Assembly (NCBI GenBank): GCA_904501965.1
Contig: CAJGCS010000025.1
Span: 1-11,119 of the forward strand
DNA from: an uncultured Bacilli bacterium
GTDB taxonomy: Bacteria; Bacillota_I; Bacilli_A; ML615J-28; CAG-313
Reading direction: 5' to 3'
Length of the DNA: 11,119 nt
Positions 1 to 5,594 of the stretch are shown one piece after another; position 1 is the first letter of the stretch, and each line of letters opens with the position of its first letter. The position numbers and the translations under genes were made by a program. The notes under the pieces are model-generated. The model worked only from the letters and a program-made list of their open reading frames with translations, was not told the origin of the DNA and ran no database searches.

Positions 1-1
1 A

Positions 2-1543
2 GGTACATACGCCTTAACAGGTACTTTAAATGGTGCTGTTGTAGTTAAGGGAGATGCAACAAGTATTACAGTTGTATTATATAATGCAAATATCTATACG
101 CTTGATACACAAAGTATACCTGCGATTACCTTTGAGAAAAATAGCGGTGAAAGAGTTTTATCTGTATATGAAAATACAGTAAATAATTTATCTGATAGTA
201 TTTTTGATGATGAATCAGGTGATGGTGCTATTATCCAAGCTAAGAAAAGTTCACTTACAGTAAACGGAACTGGAACCCTTAACTTAGTTTCTAAAGGAAC
301 AGAAGTAACGGCTTTAAAAGTAAAGAATGATTTAAAAATATTCTCAGTTACTTTAAATATTACAACATCTGATCATGGTATTAAAGCTGGAGAACTATTA
401 TCAGTTCATAGTGCAAATATTAATATTGTTGCAAATGGTGATGGTATGAAAACAGATGTAGAAGCAGAATCAGAAGAAGAAGCTGAGGAATTTACATCAA
501 ATCCTTATGCAGGATATATATATATTGAAAATTCAAATATTACTATTGATGCAGGTGATGATGGTATTTCAGCTAATTCACTTATGAAAATTAACAATAC
601 AATTAATAATACAATCACTGTTAAAACAAATGGCGGTGCTCCATCATATATAACAGAAGCATCTTCTGATAATTCAGAAGGAAAAGCAATAAAGGTAGAT
701 GGCATAACACTTGTTATAGATGATACAGAAACAGACCTTTTATCTAAATGTGAAAATAATTATGCTTTATATATCCTTGGTGGTACATTTATAATTAATA
801 GTAATAGCGATGCTATTTCATCAAAAGGTAACTTAGTAATTGATAATGGTAACTTTGATATTACAAGTGGTGATGATGGTATTCACGCAGAGTACATAAC
901 AAAAATTAATGATGGTAATATCAAAATAAATAATTGCTATGAAGCAATAGAAGGAGCTGCAGTTGAAATCTATGGTGGTACTTTTAATGTAACATCAGTT
1001 GATGATGGTGTGAATGCAGCAAACGCTGATTTAGTAAACTATCCATATAATATATATATCGGTGGCGGTAATTTAGAAATAAATGCTCAAGGCGATGGCG
1101 TTGATAGTAACGGCACAATTGAGTTTGCTGGCGGTACTACTATTATTTATGGTCCAACAAGTGGTGCAAATGCAGCGCTTGATGCCGACCGTGGAATTTT
1201 AGTAAATGGCGGTATTTTAGTTGCCTTTGGTCCTTTGGGAATGATTGAAACGCCATCAAGTAATTCTAAACAATGTAGTATAGTTTATTCTTTATCAGGA
1301 AGTGCTAATTCAGCATTTAATGTAAAAGATGCAAATGGAAATGTTTTATTTGAAACAACATCTTTAAAACAATACCAATGTGTTGTTGTAAGTTTACCTG
1401 ATTTTGTTATTGGAAATACCTACTCTTTATCAAGTAATACTTCAACACAAACTGTAACCATTCAGTCGATATTAACAAATGGTGCCGGTGGCGGTATGGG
1501 GCCGGGTCCTGGCGAAAGACCTCCGGGAGGACGTCCTAGATAA
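2..1543 (+). CDS. Secreted beta-helix carbohydrate-binding protein (Cthe_2159 / DUF4353 family), 5' end missing
   Basis: The frame is open from the left edge, so this is the C-terminal 513 residues of a longer protein; the ATG at 446 is internal. The first residues (GTYALTGTLNG, then VVLYNANI and PAITFEKN) match the opening strands of the family typified by Clostridium thermocellum Cthe_2159, an extracellular parallel beta-helix that binds acidic plant polysaccharides and cellulose. Short rungs then recur, each with an Asp/Gly turn such as GDDGI, DDGV or GDGV, the pattern of a right-handed beta-helix with acidic, possibly calcium-binding turns. A very acidic insert (EAESEEEAEE) follows the early GDGMKTD turn. 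The protein ends in a Gly/Pro/Arg-rich tail. I see no transmembrane segment or sortase motif at the C-terminus; the missing N-terminus should carry the export signal. A rho-independent terminator follows directly. Family assignment is good; the ligand is inferred. Confidence 0.85.
   Translation, partial: GTYALTGTLNGAVVVKGDATSITVVLYNANIYTLDTQSIPAITFEKNSGERVLSVYENTVNNLSDSIFDDESGDGAIIQAKKSSLTVNGTGTLNLVSKGTEVTALKVKNDLKIFSVTLNITTSDHGIKAGELLSVHSANINIVANGDGMKTDVEAESEEEAEEFTSNPYAGYIYIENSNITIDAGDDGISANSLMKINNTINNTITVKTNGGAPSYITEASSDNSEGKAIKVDGITLVIDDTETDLLSKCENNYALYILGGTFIINSNSDAISSKGNLVIDNGNFDITSGDDGIHAEYITKINDGNIKINNCYEAIEGAAVEIYGGTFNVTSVDDGVNAANADLVNYPYNIYIGGGNLEINAQGDGVDSNGTIEFAGGTTIIYGPTSGANAALDADRGILVNGGILVAFGPLGMIETPSSNSKQCSIVYSLSGSANSAFNVKDANGNVLFETTSLKQYQCVVVSLPDFVIGNTYSLSSNTSTQTVTIQSILTNGAGGGMGPGPGERPPGGRPR
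368..1112 (+). repeat. Protein-level beta-helix turn repeats (xGDDGI-type)
   Basis: At least seven degenerate copies of an Asp/Gly turn are encoded here: SDHGIKAG (about 368-391), NGDGMKTD (about 434-457), GDDGISAN (about 554-577), NSDAISSK (about 803-826), GDDGIHAE (about 869-892), VDDGVNAA (about 1000-1022) and GDGVDSN (about 1090-1112). Spacing is irregular. At DNA level the recurring core is gatgatggt, but the copies diverge outside it, so this is old internal duplication kept by structure rather than a recent tandem repeat. Confidence 0.7.
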
Positions 1544-1550
1544 TAATTAT

Positions 1551-1582
1551 AAGCTAAGTAAAAAAATTACTTAGCTTTTTTT
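1551..1582 (+). terminator. Rho-independent terminator after the beta-helix gene
   Basis: An 11-base perfect stem, aagctaagtaa pairing with ttacttagctt, closes a five-A loop and runs into a T tract. It lies 8 bases past the stop codon. Confidence 0.9.
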
Positions 1583-1595
1583 ATTTGCTTTTTCT

Positions 1596-1624
1596 TTGTG
1601 AAATACCATTAAAAATAGTATAAT
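1596..1624 (+). promoter_or_regulatory. Sigma-A-type promoter for the CofE-like gene
   Basis: TTGTGA (-35, 4 of 6) and a perfect TATAAT (-10, 1619-1624) are separated by 17 bases. The start codon lies 37 bases downstream of the -10 box, with an AGAAGGT ribosome binding site between. Confidence 0.75.
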
Positions 1625-1661
1625 AATTACGTAATAAAATTTAAAAAAAGAAGGTATACAA

Positions 1662-2849
1662 ATGAGATTAGTAGGAACTGTATCAAGAGGTATTCGTTGC
1701 CCAATAATTAGAGAAAATGATGACTTAGCAAAAATCGTTGTTGATAGCGTAATTGAAGCTGCTGCTTCAGAAGGCTTTAGCCTAAGAGATAGAGATGTTG
1801 TTGCATTAACAGAATCTATTGTTGCTCGTTCTCAAGGTAACTATGCAAGTGTAGAAGACATTAAAGAAGATGTAAAAGCTAAATTTAATGGTGGAACTGT
1901 TGGTGTAATTTTCCCAATTTTATCAAGAAATCGTTTTGCAATTTGCTTACGTGGTATTGCAATGGGTGTTGATAAAGTAGTACTTATGCTAAGTTATCCA
2001 AGTGATGAAGTAGGAAATGCTTTACTTACATATGATCAATTAGATGAAGCAGGTGTTAACCCTTACTCAGATGTTTTATCTTTAGAAAAGTATAGAGAAT
2101 TATTTGGGGAAAATAAACATGAATTTACTGGTGTAGATTATGTTGCATATTATGCTCAAATTATTAAAGATGCCGGCGCAGATGTTGAAATAGTTTTCGC
2201 TAATCAAGCAAAAACTATATTAAACTATACTGATAAAGTTTTAACTTGTGATATTCATACACGTGCAAGAACTAAACGTATCTTAAAACAAGCTGGTGCA
2301 AGTATTGTTTATGGCATTGATGAAATTCTAACTTCTTCTATTAATGGAAGTGGGTTTAATGAACAATATGGTTTACTAGGATCTAATAAATCTACTGAAA
2401 ATACAATTAAGTTATTCCCAAGAAAATGTAAAGATTTAGTATTAAAAATCCAAGAAGAGTTTTTAAAAAGAACTTCTAAACACATTGAAGTAATGGTTTA
2501 CGGAGATGGTGCTTTTAAAGATCCTCAAGGTAAAATTTGGGAACTTGCAGACCCTGTTGTTTCTCCTGGATATACTGATGGGCTTATTGGTACTCCAAAT
2601 GAATTAAAACTTAAATATTTAGCTGATAATGATTTTAAAAACCTAAGTGGTGAAGAATTAAAAGAAGCTATTTCAAAAAGTATTAAAGCAAAAAATAATA
2701 ACCTTGTAGGTAGTATGGCATCTCAAGGTACAACTCCTAGACAACTAACAGACTTAATTGGTTCATTATGTGACTTAACAAGTGGATCAGGTGATAAGGG
2801 TACTCCAGTTGTTTTAGTACAAGGATATTTTGATAATTATACTGACTAA
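1662..2849 (+). CDS. F420-0:gamma-glutamyl ligase (CofE) family protein
   Basis: The 395-residue protein opens with VGTVSRGIRCPIIRENDD and then DRDVVALTESIVARSQGNY (residues 43-61), the signature N-terminal region of the F420_ligase family (COG1478). CofE proper adds L-glutamates by a gamma-amide bond to coenzyme F420-0 using GTP. Further conserved-looking blocks are VGVIFPILSRNRFA (80-93), KVLTCDIHTRAR (192-203) and the later SPGYTDGLIGTPNELK. The length exceeds archaeal CofE (about 250 residues) and suits the long bacterial version often annotated as F420 ligase in Bacillota. No other F420 gene is visible, and most low-GC Bacillota do not make F420. A COG1478 protein of Chlamydia has been reported to replace folylglutamate synthase, so a role in glutamylating folate or another acceptor is an alternative. 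It is a cytosolic, single-gene unit with its own promoter and terminator. Family is secure, substrate unknown. Confidence 0.85.
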   Translation: MRLVGTVSRGIRCPIIRENDDLAKIVVDSVIEAAASEGFSLRDRDVVALTESIVARSQGNYASVEDIKEDVKAKFNGGTVGVIFPILSRNRFAICLRGIAMGVDKVVLMLSYPSDEVGNALLTYDQLDEAGVNPYSDVLSLEKYRELFGENKHEFTGVDYVAYYAQIIKDAGADVEIVFANQAKTILNYTDKVLTCDIHTRARTKRILKQAGASIVYGIDEILTSSINGSGFNEQYGLLGSNKSTENTIKLFPRKCKDLVLKIQEEFLKRTSKHIEVMVYGDGAFKDPQGKIWELADPVVSPGYTDGLIGTPNELKLKYLADNDFKNLSGEELKEAISKSIKAKNNNLVGSMASQGTTPRQLTDLIGSLCDLTSGSGDKGTPVVLVQGYFDNYTD

Positions 2850-2877
2850 AGTTTGTTCTTTTGAACAAACTTTTTTT
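2848..2877 (+). terminator. Rho-independent terminator overlapping the CofE-like stop codon
   Basis: An 11-base perfect stem (aaagtttgttc with gaacaaacttt) closes a TTTT loop and ends in seven Ts. The left arm begins inside the TAA stop. Confidence 0.9.
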
Positions 2878-2918
2878 AAACAAATTCTAAACTTTGAGTA
2901 AATAAATTCTAACTTTAC

Positions 2919-2947
2919 TTGATTTAAAAAAATTAAAATGATATAAT
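2919..2947 (+). promoter_or_regulatory. Promoter with extended -10 for the RsgI-like lipoprotein
   Basis: TTGATT (4 of 6) and TATAAT (2942-2947) lie 17 bases apart, and TGA directly precedes the -10 box, giving an extended -10. The short leader then carries a perfect AGGAGG at 2961-2966, six bases before the ATG, so strong expression is expected. Confidence 0.8.
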
Positions 2948-2972
2948 TCTCGTACAACATAGGAGGAAATTT

Positions 2973-4187
2973 ATGAAAAAATTATTTAAATTATCACTTG
3001 TTTTAGTGATGGTAGCTTTAGTTGGGTTCTTCTTAGTTGGATGTAATAAAAATAATAAAAAAGAAGAAAACATGACTAGAGTAACTGTGGATATTAATCC
3101 AAGTATCGAAATTATTGTTGACGAAGATGATAAAGTAGTATCTGTTACTGCTTTAAACGATGAAGGCAACATTATTATTGTTGGCGAAACTATTATTGGA
3201 AAAACTGTTGAAGAGGCAGTTAATATTATTGTGAGTGTAGCTACAGAAACTGGCTATCTTGTAAAAGGTGAAGTAGAAGCATCTGAAAACGAAATTAAAG
3301 TTTCAGTATCAGGTGATGAAGCTGCTCAAACAGAATTATATAATAAAATTAAAGGCGAAATTGAAAGTGTAGTTACAAACTACAATCTAGATGCTTTAGT
3401 TGTTCAAAAAGAAGCACTTAAATTAGAAGCATTAAAAGAACTTGCAAAAGAAGCAGACCCTTCTTTAACAGAAGAAGAACTTGCACAAATGAATGAACAA
3501 CAACTTCTAAATGTACTTAAAAAGGTTCGTTTAGAAAGAGCAGAACTTTATTCTTTAGAACTTGAAAAAGTATATAACCAAACTAAAGAATACGAAATTA
3601 AACTTGTTGAACGCGAAGAAACAAAAAAAGTAATTGATGCTCTTGATGGAAGTTATCAAAAAATCAAAGAAGAATATGCAAGTCTTGTTGAATCATTTTC
3701 AAATGTAGTAAATTCAGTTGAAAAAGCATATTATGATAATTTAGTTGATCCTGAATCAACATATCAACAAAAATATTTAGAACTACTTAATAAGAAGGCT
3801 GAGTTAATTAGTCAAAAAGAAGAAGTTGCAAATCTTGAAGAAGGTCTTGAAAAAGAAATTGCTAAAAAACTTCTTGAAGCAAAAGTAAAAGAATATAATT
3901 TAGTACTTCAAGCTCTTGATACAATGTATGAATTTGTTAGTAAAACAATTGAAGCATGTATTGCAGAATTAAGAGTTGTTGAACAAAGATTAGTAGAATA
4001 TCAAAATAGTTTACCTGCTAGCGTTAAAGAAAATTTAACTGCAAAAGCATCTGAAATTGAAACTGCATGTAATAATGCAAAAGATAAATTCTTTGAAGAG
4101 TTTGAAAAAGAATATAGCGATGAAATCGCATATTACAAAAACTTAATGCTTGAACAAAAAGCACAATTAAAAGAAGAAACAAAATAA
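2973..4187 (+). CDS. Lipoprotein with RsgI-like (SEAL-type) extracellular domain and long helical tail
   Basis: Residues 1-24 form a lipoprotein signal peptide: MKKLFK, a hydrophobic stretch, then the lipobox LVGC with lipidation at Cys24. A short Asn/Lys linker leads to VTVDINPSIEIIVDEDDKV (about 37-55), VVSVTALNDEG and later VEEAVNIIVSVATETGYL, which closely follow the extracellular middle domain of the anti-sigma factor RsgI. That domain self-cleaves at a conserved Asn-Pro bond, here Asn42-Pro43. The stretch ADPSLTEEELAQMNEQQLLNVLK (about 161-183) also recalls the end of this RsgI region. The remaining 220 residues are charged and helical, probably coiled coil (KKVRLERAELYSLELEK and similar). 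The cytoplasmic anti-sigma domain and transmembrane helix of RsgI are absent and no sigI gene is adjacent, so it is probably not an anti-sigma factor itself. It should sit on the outer face of the membrane. Architecture is clear; function is unknown. Confidence 0.85.
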   Translation: MKKLFKLSLVLVMVALVGFFLVGCNKNNKKEENMTRVTVDINPSIEIIVDEDDKVVSVTALNDEGNIIIVGETIIGKTVEEAVNIIVSVATETGYLVKGEVEASENEIKVSVSGDEAAQTELYNKIKGEIESVVTNYNLDALVVQKEALKLEALKELAKEADPSLTEEELAQMNEQQLLNVLKKVRLERAELYSLELEKVYNQTKEYEIKLVEREETKKVIDALDGSYQKIKEEYASLVESFSNVVNSVEKAYYDNLVDPESTYQQKYLELLNKKAELISQKEEVANLEEGLEKEIAKKLLEAKVKEYNLVLQALDTMYEFVSKTIEACIAELRVVEQRLVEYQNSLPASVKENLTAKASEIETACNNAKDKFFEEFEKEYSDEIAYYKNLMLEQKAQLKEETK

Positions 4188-4198
4188 AGTATATTAAG

Positions 4199-4228
4199 AA
4201 AGACAAAGTCATAAGACTTTGTCTTTTT
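4199..4228 (+). terminator. Rho-independent terminator after the lipoprotein gene
   Basis: A 12-base perfect stem, aaagacaaagtc with gactttgtcttt, closes an ATAA loop and ends in a run of Ts. Confidence 0.9.
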
Positions 4229-4231
4229 CTA

Positions 4232-4260
4232 TTTACAAAAAATATAAAATATAGTATAAG
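4232..4260 (+). promoter_or_regulatory. Promoter for the TetR-family gene
   Basis: TTTACA (5 of 6) and TATAAG (5 of 6, 4255-4260) are 17 bases apart. No inverted repeat of the kind seen at 5082-5179 occurs here, so the sequence gives no sign of autoregulation. Confidence 0.7.
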
Positions 4261-4283
4261 ATACGTATAAAGACGGTGATATG

Positions 4284-4796
4284 ATGAGTGAGTCTACAAT
4301 TACCAAAAAAGCTATTGCGTTAGCTTTTAAGCAAGTAATGGAAGAAAAATCTTTTGATAAAATCACAGTTCATGATATTACATCAAAGTGTGGCTTAAAC
4401 CGTCAAACGTTTTATTATCATTTCGAAGATAGACATGATCTAATGAATTGGATTTATTATAATGAAGTATTTTTGCCACTTGCAGAAGTATTGACAGAAG
4501 AGAATTATCATGATTCTTTTTTGATAATGTTCGAAAAAATGTATAGAGAAAAAAATTTTTATAAAAATGCATTATCAATGTCTTCTGAATATAGTTTTAA
4601 AGATTACTTATATTCTATCTTAGAATCACTTGTCGAAGATATATCTAAGCAAAAAAAAGAGAGCATAGAAGTATGTTTCTACGCTCATGGATTACAAGGT
4701 ATAATTGTTACTTGGATTAAGAAGGGTATGCCTTATTCACCTAGTGAAATGGCAAAACAAATAACAGAAATTATTCTAAGAGTTAAAACAATTTAG
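4284..4796 (+). CDS. TetR/AcrR-family transcriptional regulator (DhaS-like subgroup)
   Basis: A 170-residue DNA-binding protein. The N-terminal helix-turn-helix is plain: residues 28-47 read ITVHDITSKCGLNRQTFYYH, within the typical TetR pattern that starts with TKKAIALAFKQVMEEKSFDK. The subsequent DLMNWIYYNE is characteristic of the DhaS-like TetR group with a small C-terminal ligand/dimer domain (EEKMYREKNFYKNAL-type segment, then ICFYAHGLQGII-like helices). Two ATGs stand in tandem (4281 and 4284); the GGTGAT at 4275-4280 matches the 3' half of the ideal Shine-Dalgarno and gives a better spacing for 4284, so I place the start there. It is the only gene here ending in TAG. It is convergent with the small minus-strand gene two bases away and lies near the palindromes at 5082-5179, which are plausible targets. 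DhaS activates dihydroxyacetone kinase genes, but no such genes are present, so the ligand is unknown. Confidence 0.88.
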   Translation: MSESTITKKAIALAFKQVMEEKSFDKITVHDITSKCGLNRQTFYYHFEDRHDLMNWIYYNEVFLPLAEVLTEENYHDSFLIMFEKMYREKNFYKNALSMSSEYSFKDYLYSILESLVEDISKQKKESIEVCFYAHGLQGIIVTWIKKGMPYSPSEMAKQITEIILRVKTI

Positions 4797-4797
4797 T

Positions 4798-5031
4798 TTA
4801 AAAAAATGTTCTAAAGAACCAGTTTTTTATTTCTAGTAAATTACTGTGTTCAAGTAATGTCATTAAGTTATTATATAGAAGTTCTTTTTGAAGCTTTAGG
4901 TTGTCTTTTAAAGTTGTTGCAAGCCCAAGCTCAATAAGATTTCTTGCACATCGTTTTGGTGCTTTTGTAATATTTTTTAGTATATAATCAATATTTATAC
5001 TTACAATAATCGCTTTAAAATCTTTACCCAT
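4798..5031 (-). CDS. Small hypothetical protein, 77 residues
   Basis: I do not recognise this protein. It reads MGKDFKAIIVSINIDYILKN, then a basic patch KAPKRCARNLIELGLA (residues 24-39), then leucine-rich, probably helical sequence ending NWFFRTFF. No signal peptide or membrane segment is evident, so it should be cytosolic. Several points favour a real gene: no plus-strand gene covers the interval, codon use matches the neighbours, an AGAGGT ribosome binding site precedes the ATG by a suitable distance, and a near-ideal promoter (TTTACA, 17 bases, TATAAT) sits upstream on the same strand. It diverges from the phasin/UbiB operon and its -35 box lies in a palindrome related to the one over the operon's promoter, so the two units may be co-regulated, possibly by the adjacent TetR protein. 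Function unknown. Confidence 0.65.
   Translation of the reverse strand: MGKDFKAIIVSINIDYILKNITKAPKRCARNLIELGLATTLKDNLKLQKELLYNNLMTLLEHSNLLEIKNWFFRTFF
4801..4826. terminator. Possible bidirectional terminator between convergent genes
   Basis: The palindrome gttctaaagaac (4808-4819) is flanked by a run of A on the left and six Ts on the right, so a short hairpin with a T tail could form on either strand. The stem is only five base pairs before an internal loop, and it lies within the last codons of the minus-strand gene. Weaker than the other terminators in the window. Confidence 0.45.
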
Positions 5032-5061
5032 GCTAAACCTCTAGTATTATATTCTAATAAC

Positions 5062-5090
5062 ATTATAATATGAAAGGCTTAATTTGTAAA
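5062..5090 (-). promoter_or_regulatory. Minus-strand promoter for the 77-residue gene
   Basis: Read on the minus strand, TTTACA (5085-5090, 5 of 6) and a perfect TATAAT (5062-5067) are 17 bases apart. The -35 box is inside the inverted repeat 5082-5099. A second TATAAT-like stretch lies closer to the gene but lacks a comparable -35. Confidence 0.75.
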
Positions 5091-5099
5091 TAGACAAAT
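5082..5099. promoter_or_regulatory. Operator-like inverted repeat ATTTGT-N6-ACAAAT (site A)
   Basis: Six-base arms pair perfectly around AAATAG. The inner 14 bases, TTGTAAATAGACAA, differ at only two positions from the perfect palindrome at 5166-5179. It covers the -35 box of the minus-strand promoter, a location expected for repression. A binding protein is inferred, most simply the TetR-family regulator encoded at 4284. Confidence 0.6.
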
Positions 5100-5148
5100 C
5101 ATGAATTTTGTATTAAAATTATACAAATGTCTGATTTACATATAAATA

Positions 5149-5157
5149 TAGACAAAT
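5149..5157. promoter_or_regulatory. Operator half-site TAGACAAAT
   Basis: Identical over nine bases to 5091-5099 in site A and matching seven bases (TAGACAA) of the right arm at 5173-5179. No good opposing arm is seen, so it may be a weak or accessory site. Confidence 0.4.
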
Positions 5158-5165
5158 AAAATAAA

Positions 5166-5179
5166 TTGTCTATAGACAA
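5166..5179. promoter_or_regulatory. Perfect palindrome TTGTCTATAGACAA (site B), likely operator
   Basis: A perfect 14-base palindrome overlapping the -35 box of the phasin/UbiB promoter. Length and symmetry suit a TetR-type dimer. Its two-mismatch relative at 5084-5097 covers the promoter of the divergent gene. Confidence 0.65.
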
Positions 5180-5201
5180 AATAATATTTATATCATAAAA
5201 T
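5173..5201 (+). promoter_or_regulatory. Promoter for the phasin-like/UbiB operon
   Basis: TAGACA (5 of 6) and TAAAAT (5196-5201, 5 of 6) lie 17 bases apart. The -35 box is the right half of the palindrome 5166-5179. The interval from here to the start codon is about 50 bases of A-rich leader with no evident structure; AAGAAAGG at 5233-5240 is the ribosome binding site, unusually far (12 bases) from the ATG. Confidence 0.6.
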
Positions 5202-5252
5202 AAAAGTAGAAAACAAAACATTAAGTTGTTTTAAGAAAGGAATGAAAAATAT

Positions 5253-5594
5253 ATGGAAATCAAAATTGATGAAGTTAGTAAGAATGTAATATATACTGCA
5301 GTAGGTGCTGTTGTTGTTGCTACAGAAAAAGCACAAGAAATTTTAGAAGAATGCCGTATTAAAGGTCAAGCTGCTTGTGAAAAATACGCAATCAAAAATG
5401 AAGAATTAAAAAGAAATGCTAAAGAAGCATTTAAAAAAGCTGTAAATGTTACAGTTGTAGTTGACGATGAAAACGAATCTGCAGAAGCAGTACTTGCAAG
5501 AATGGAAAAATTAAGTAAAGAAGATTTAGCAAAAGTAAAAGAAAAATTAAGCGAATTAGAAAAAGAAGAAAAAGAAGAAGGCAATGCCGAATAA
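5253..5594 (+). CDS. Phasin-like small helical protein preceding UbiB
   Basis: The 113-residue protein has a moderately hydrophobic helix (NVIYTAVGAVVVATEKAQEI, residues 11-30), a central basic stretch (ELKRNAKEAFKKAVNVTVVV) and a highly charged coiled-coil-like end (SKEDLAKVKEKLSELEKEE). This arrangement, plus position directly before an ABC1 kinase gene, fits the small phasin-like proteins (polyhydroxyalkanoate granule-associated superfamily) found next to ubiB in other Bacillota. No PHA synthase is visible, so a granule role is not implied; it may bind membranes or lipid surfaces and serve as partner of the kinase. Translation of the next gene starts inside this one (overlap 5584-5594), indicating coupling and stoichiometric production. 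Identification rests on context and composition, not on a diagnostic motif. Confidence 0.65.
   Translation: MEIKIDEVSKNVIYTAVGAVVVATEKAQEILEECRIKGQAACEKYAIKNEELKRNAKEAFKKAVNVTVVVDDENESAEAVLARMEKLSKEDLAKVKEKLSELEKEEKEEGNAE

Noticed and set aside
505..705. Minus-strand open frame of 66 codons opposite the beta-helix gene
   Set aside because: It is fully inside a clear coding region and has no ribosome binding site or recognisable product; an antisense shadow.
2933..3172. Minus-strand open frame over the start of the lipoprotein gene
   Set aside because: Composition is the mirror of the signal peptide and NP-motif region, and it would run through the promoter of a well-supported gene.
2973..4187. 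Annotating the lipoprotein as an anti-sigma factor RsgI
   Set aside because: There is no cytoplasmic anti-sigma domain, no transmembrane helix other than the signal peptide, and no adjacent sigI gene.
5082..5179. Repeated TAGACAA units considered as a CRISPR array or replication iterons
   Set aside because: Only three short copies with unequal spacing (58 and 24 bases); two are parts of palindromes on promoter boxes, which fits operators better.
5242..5289. Short leader-like frame (15 codons) overlapping the start of the phasin-like gene
   Set aside because: Its ATG lies only one base after AAAGG, too close for good initiation, and the peptide has no attenuator-like composition.
5366..5584. 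Minus-strand open frame rich in Ser/Phe
   Set aside because: It is the antisense of the Lys/Glu-rich phasin-like gene; such Ser/Phe-rich frames arise automatically.
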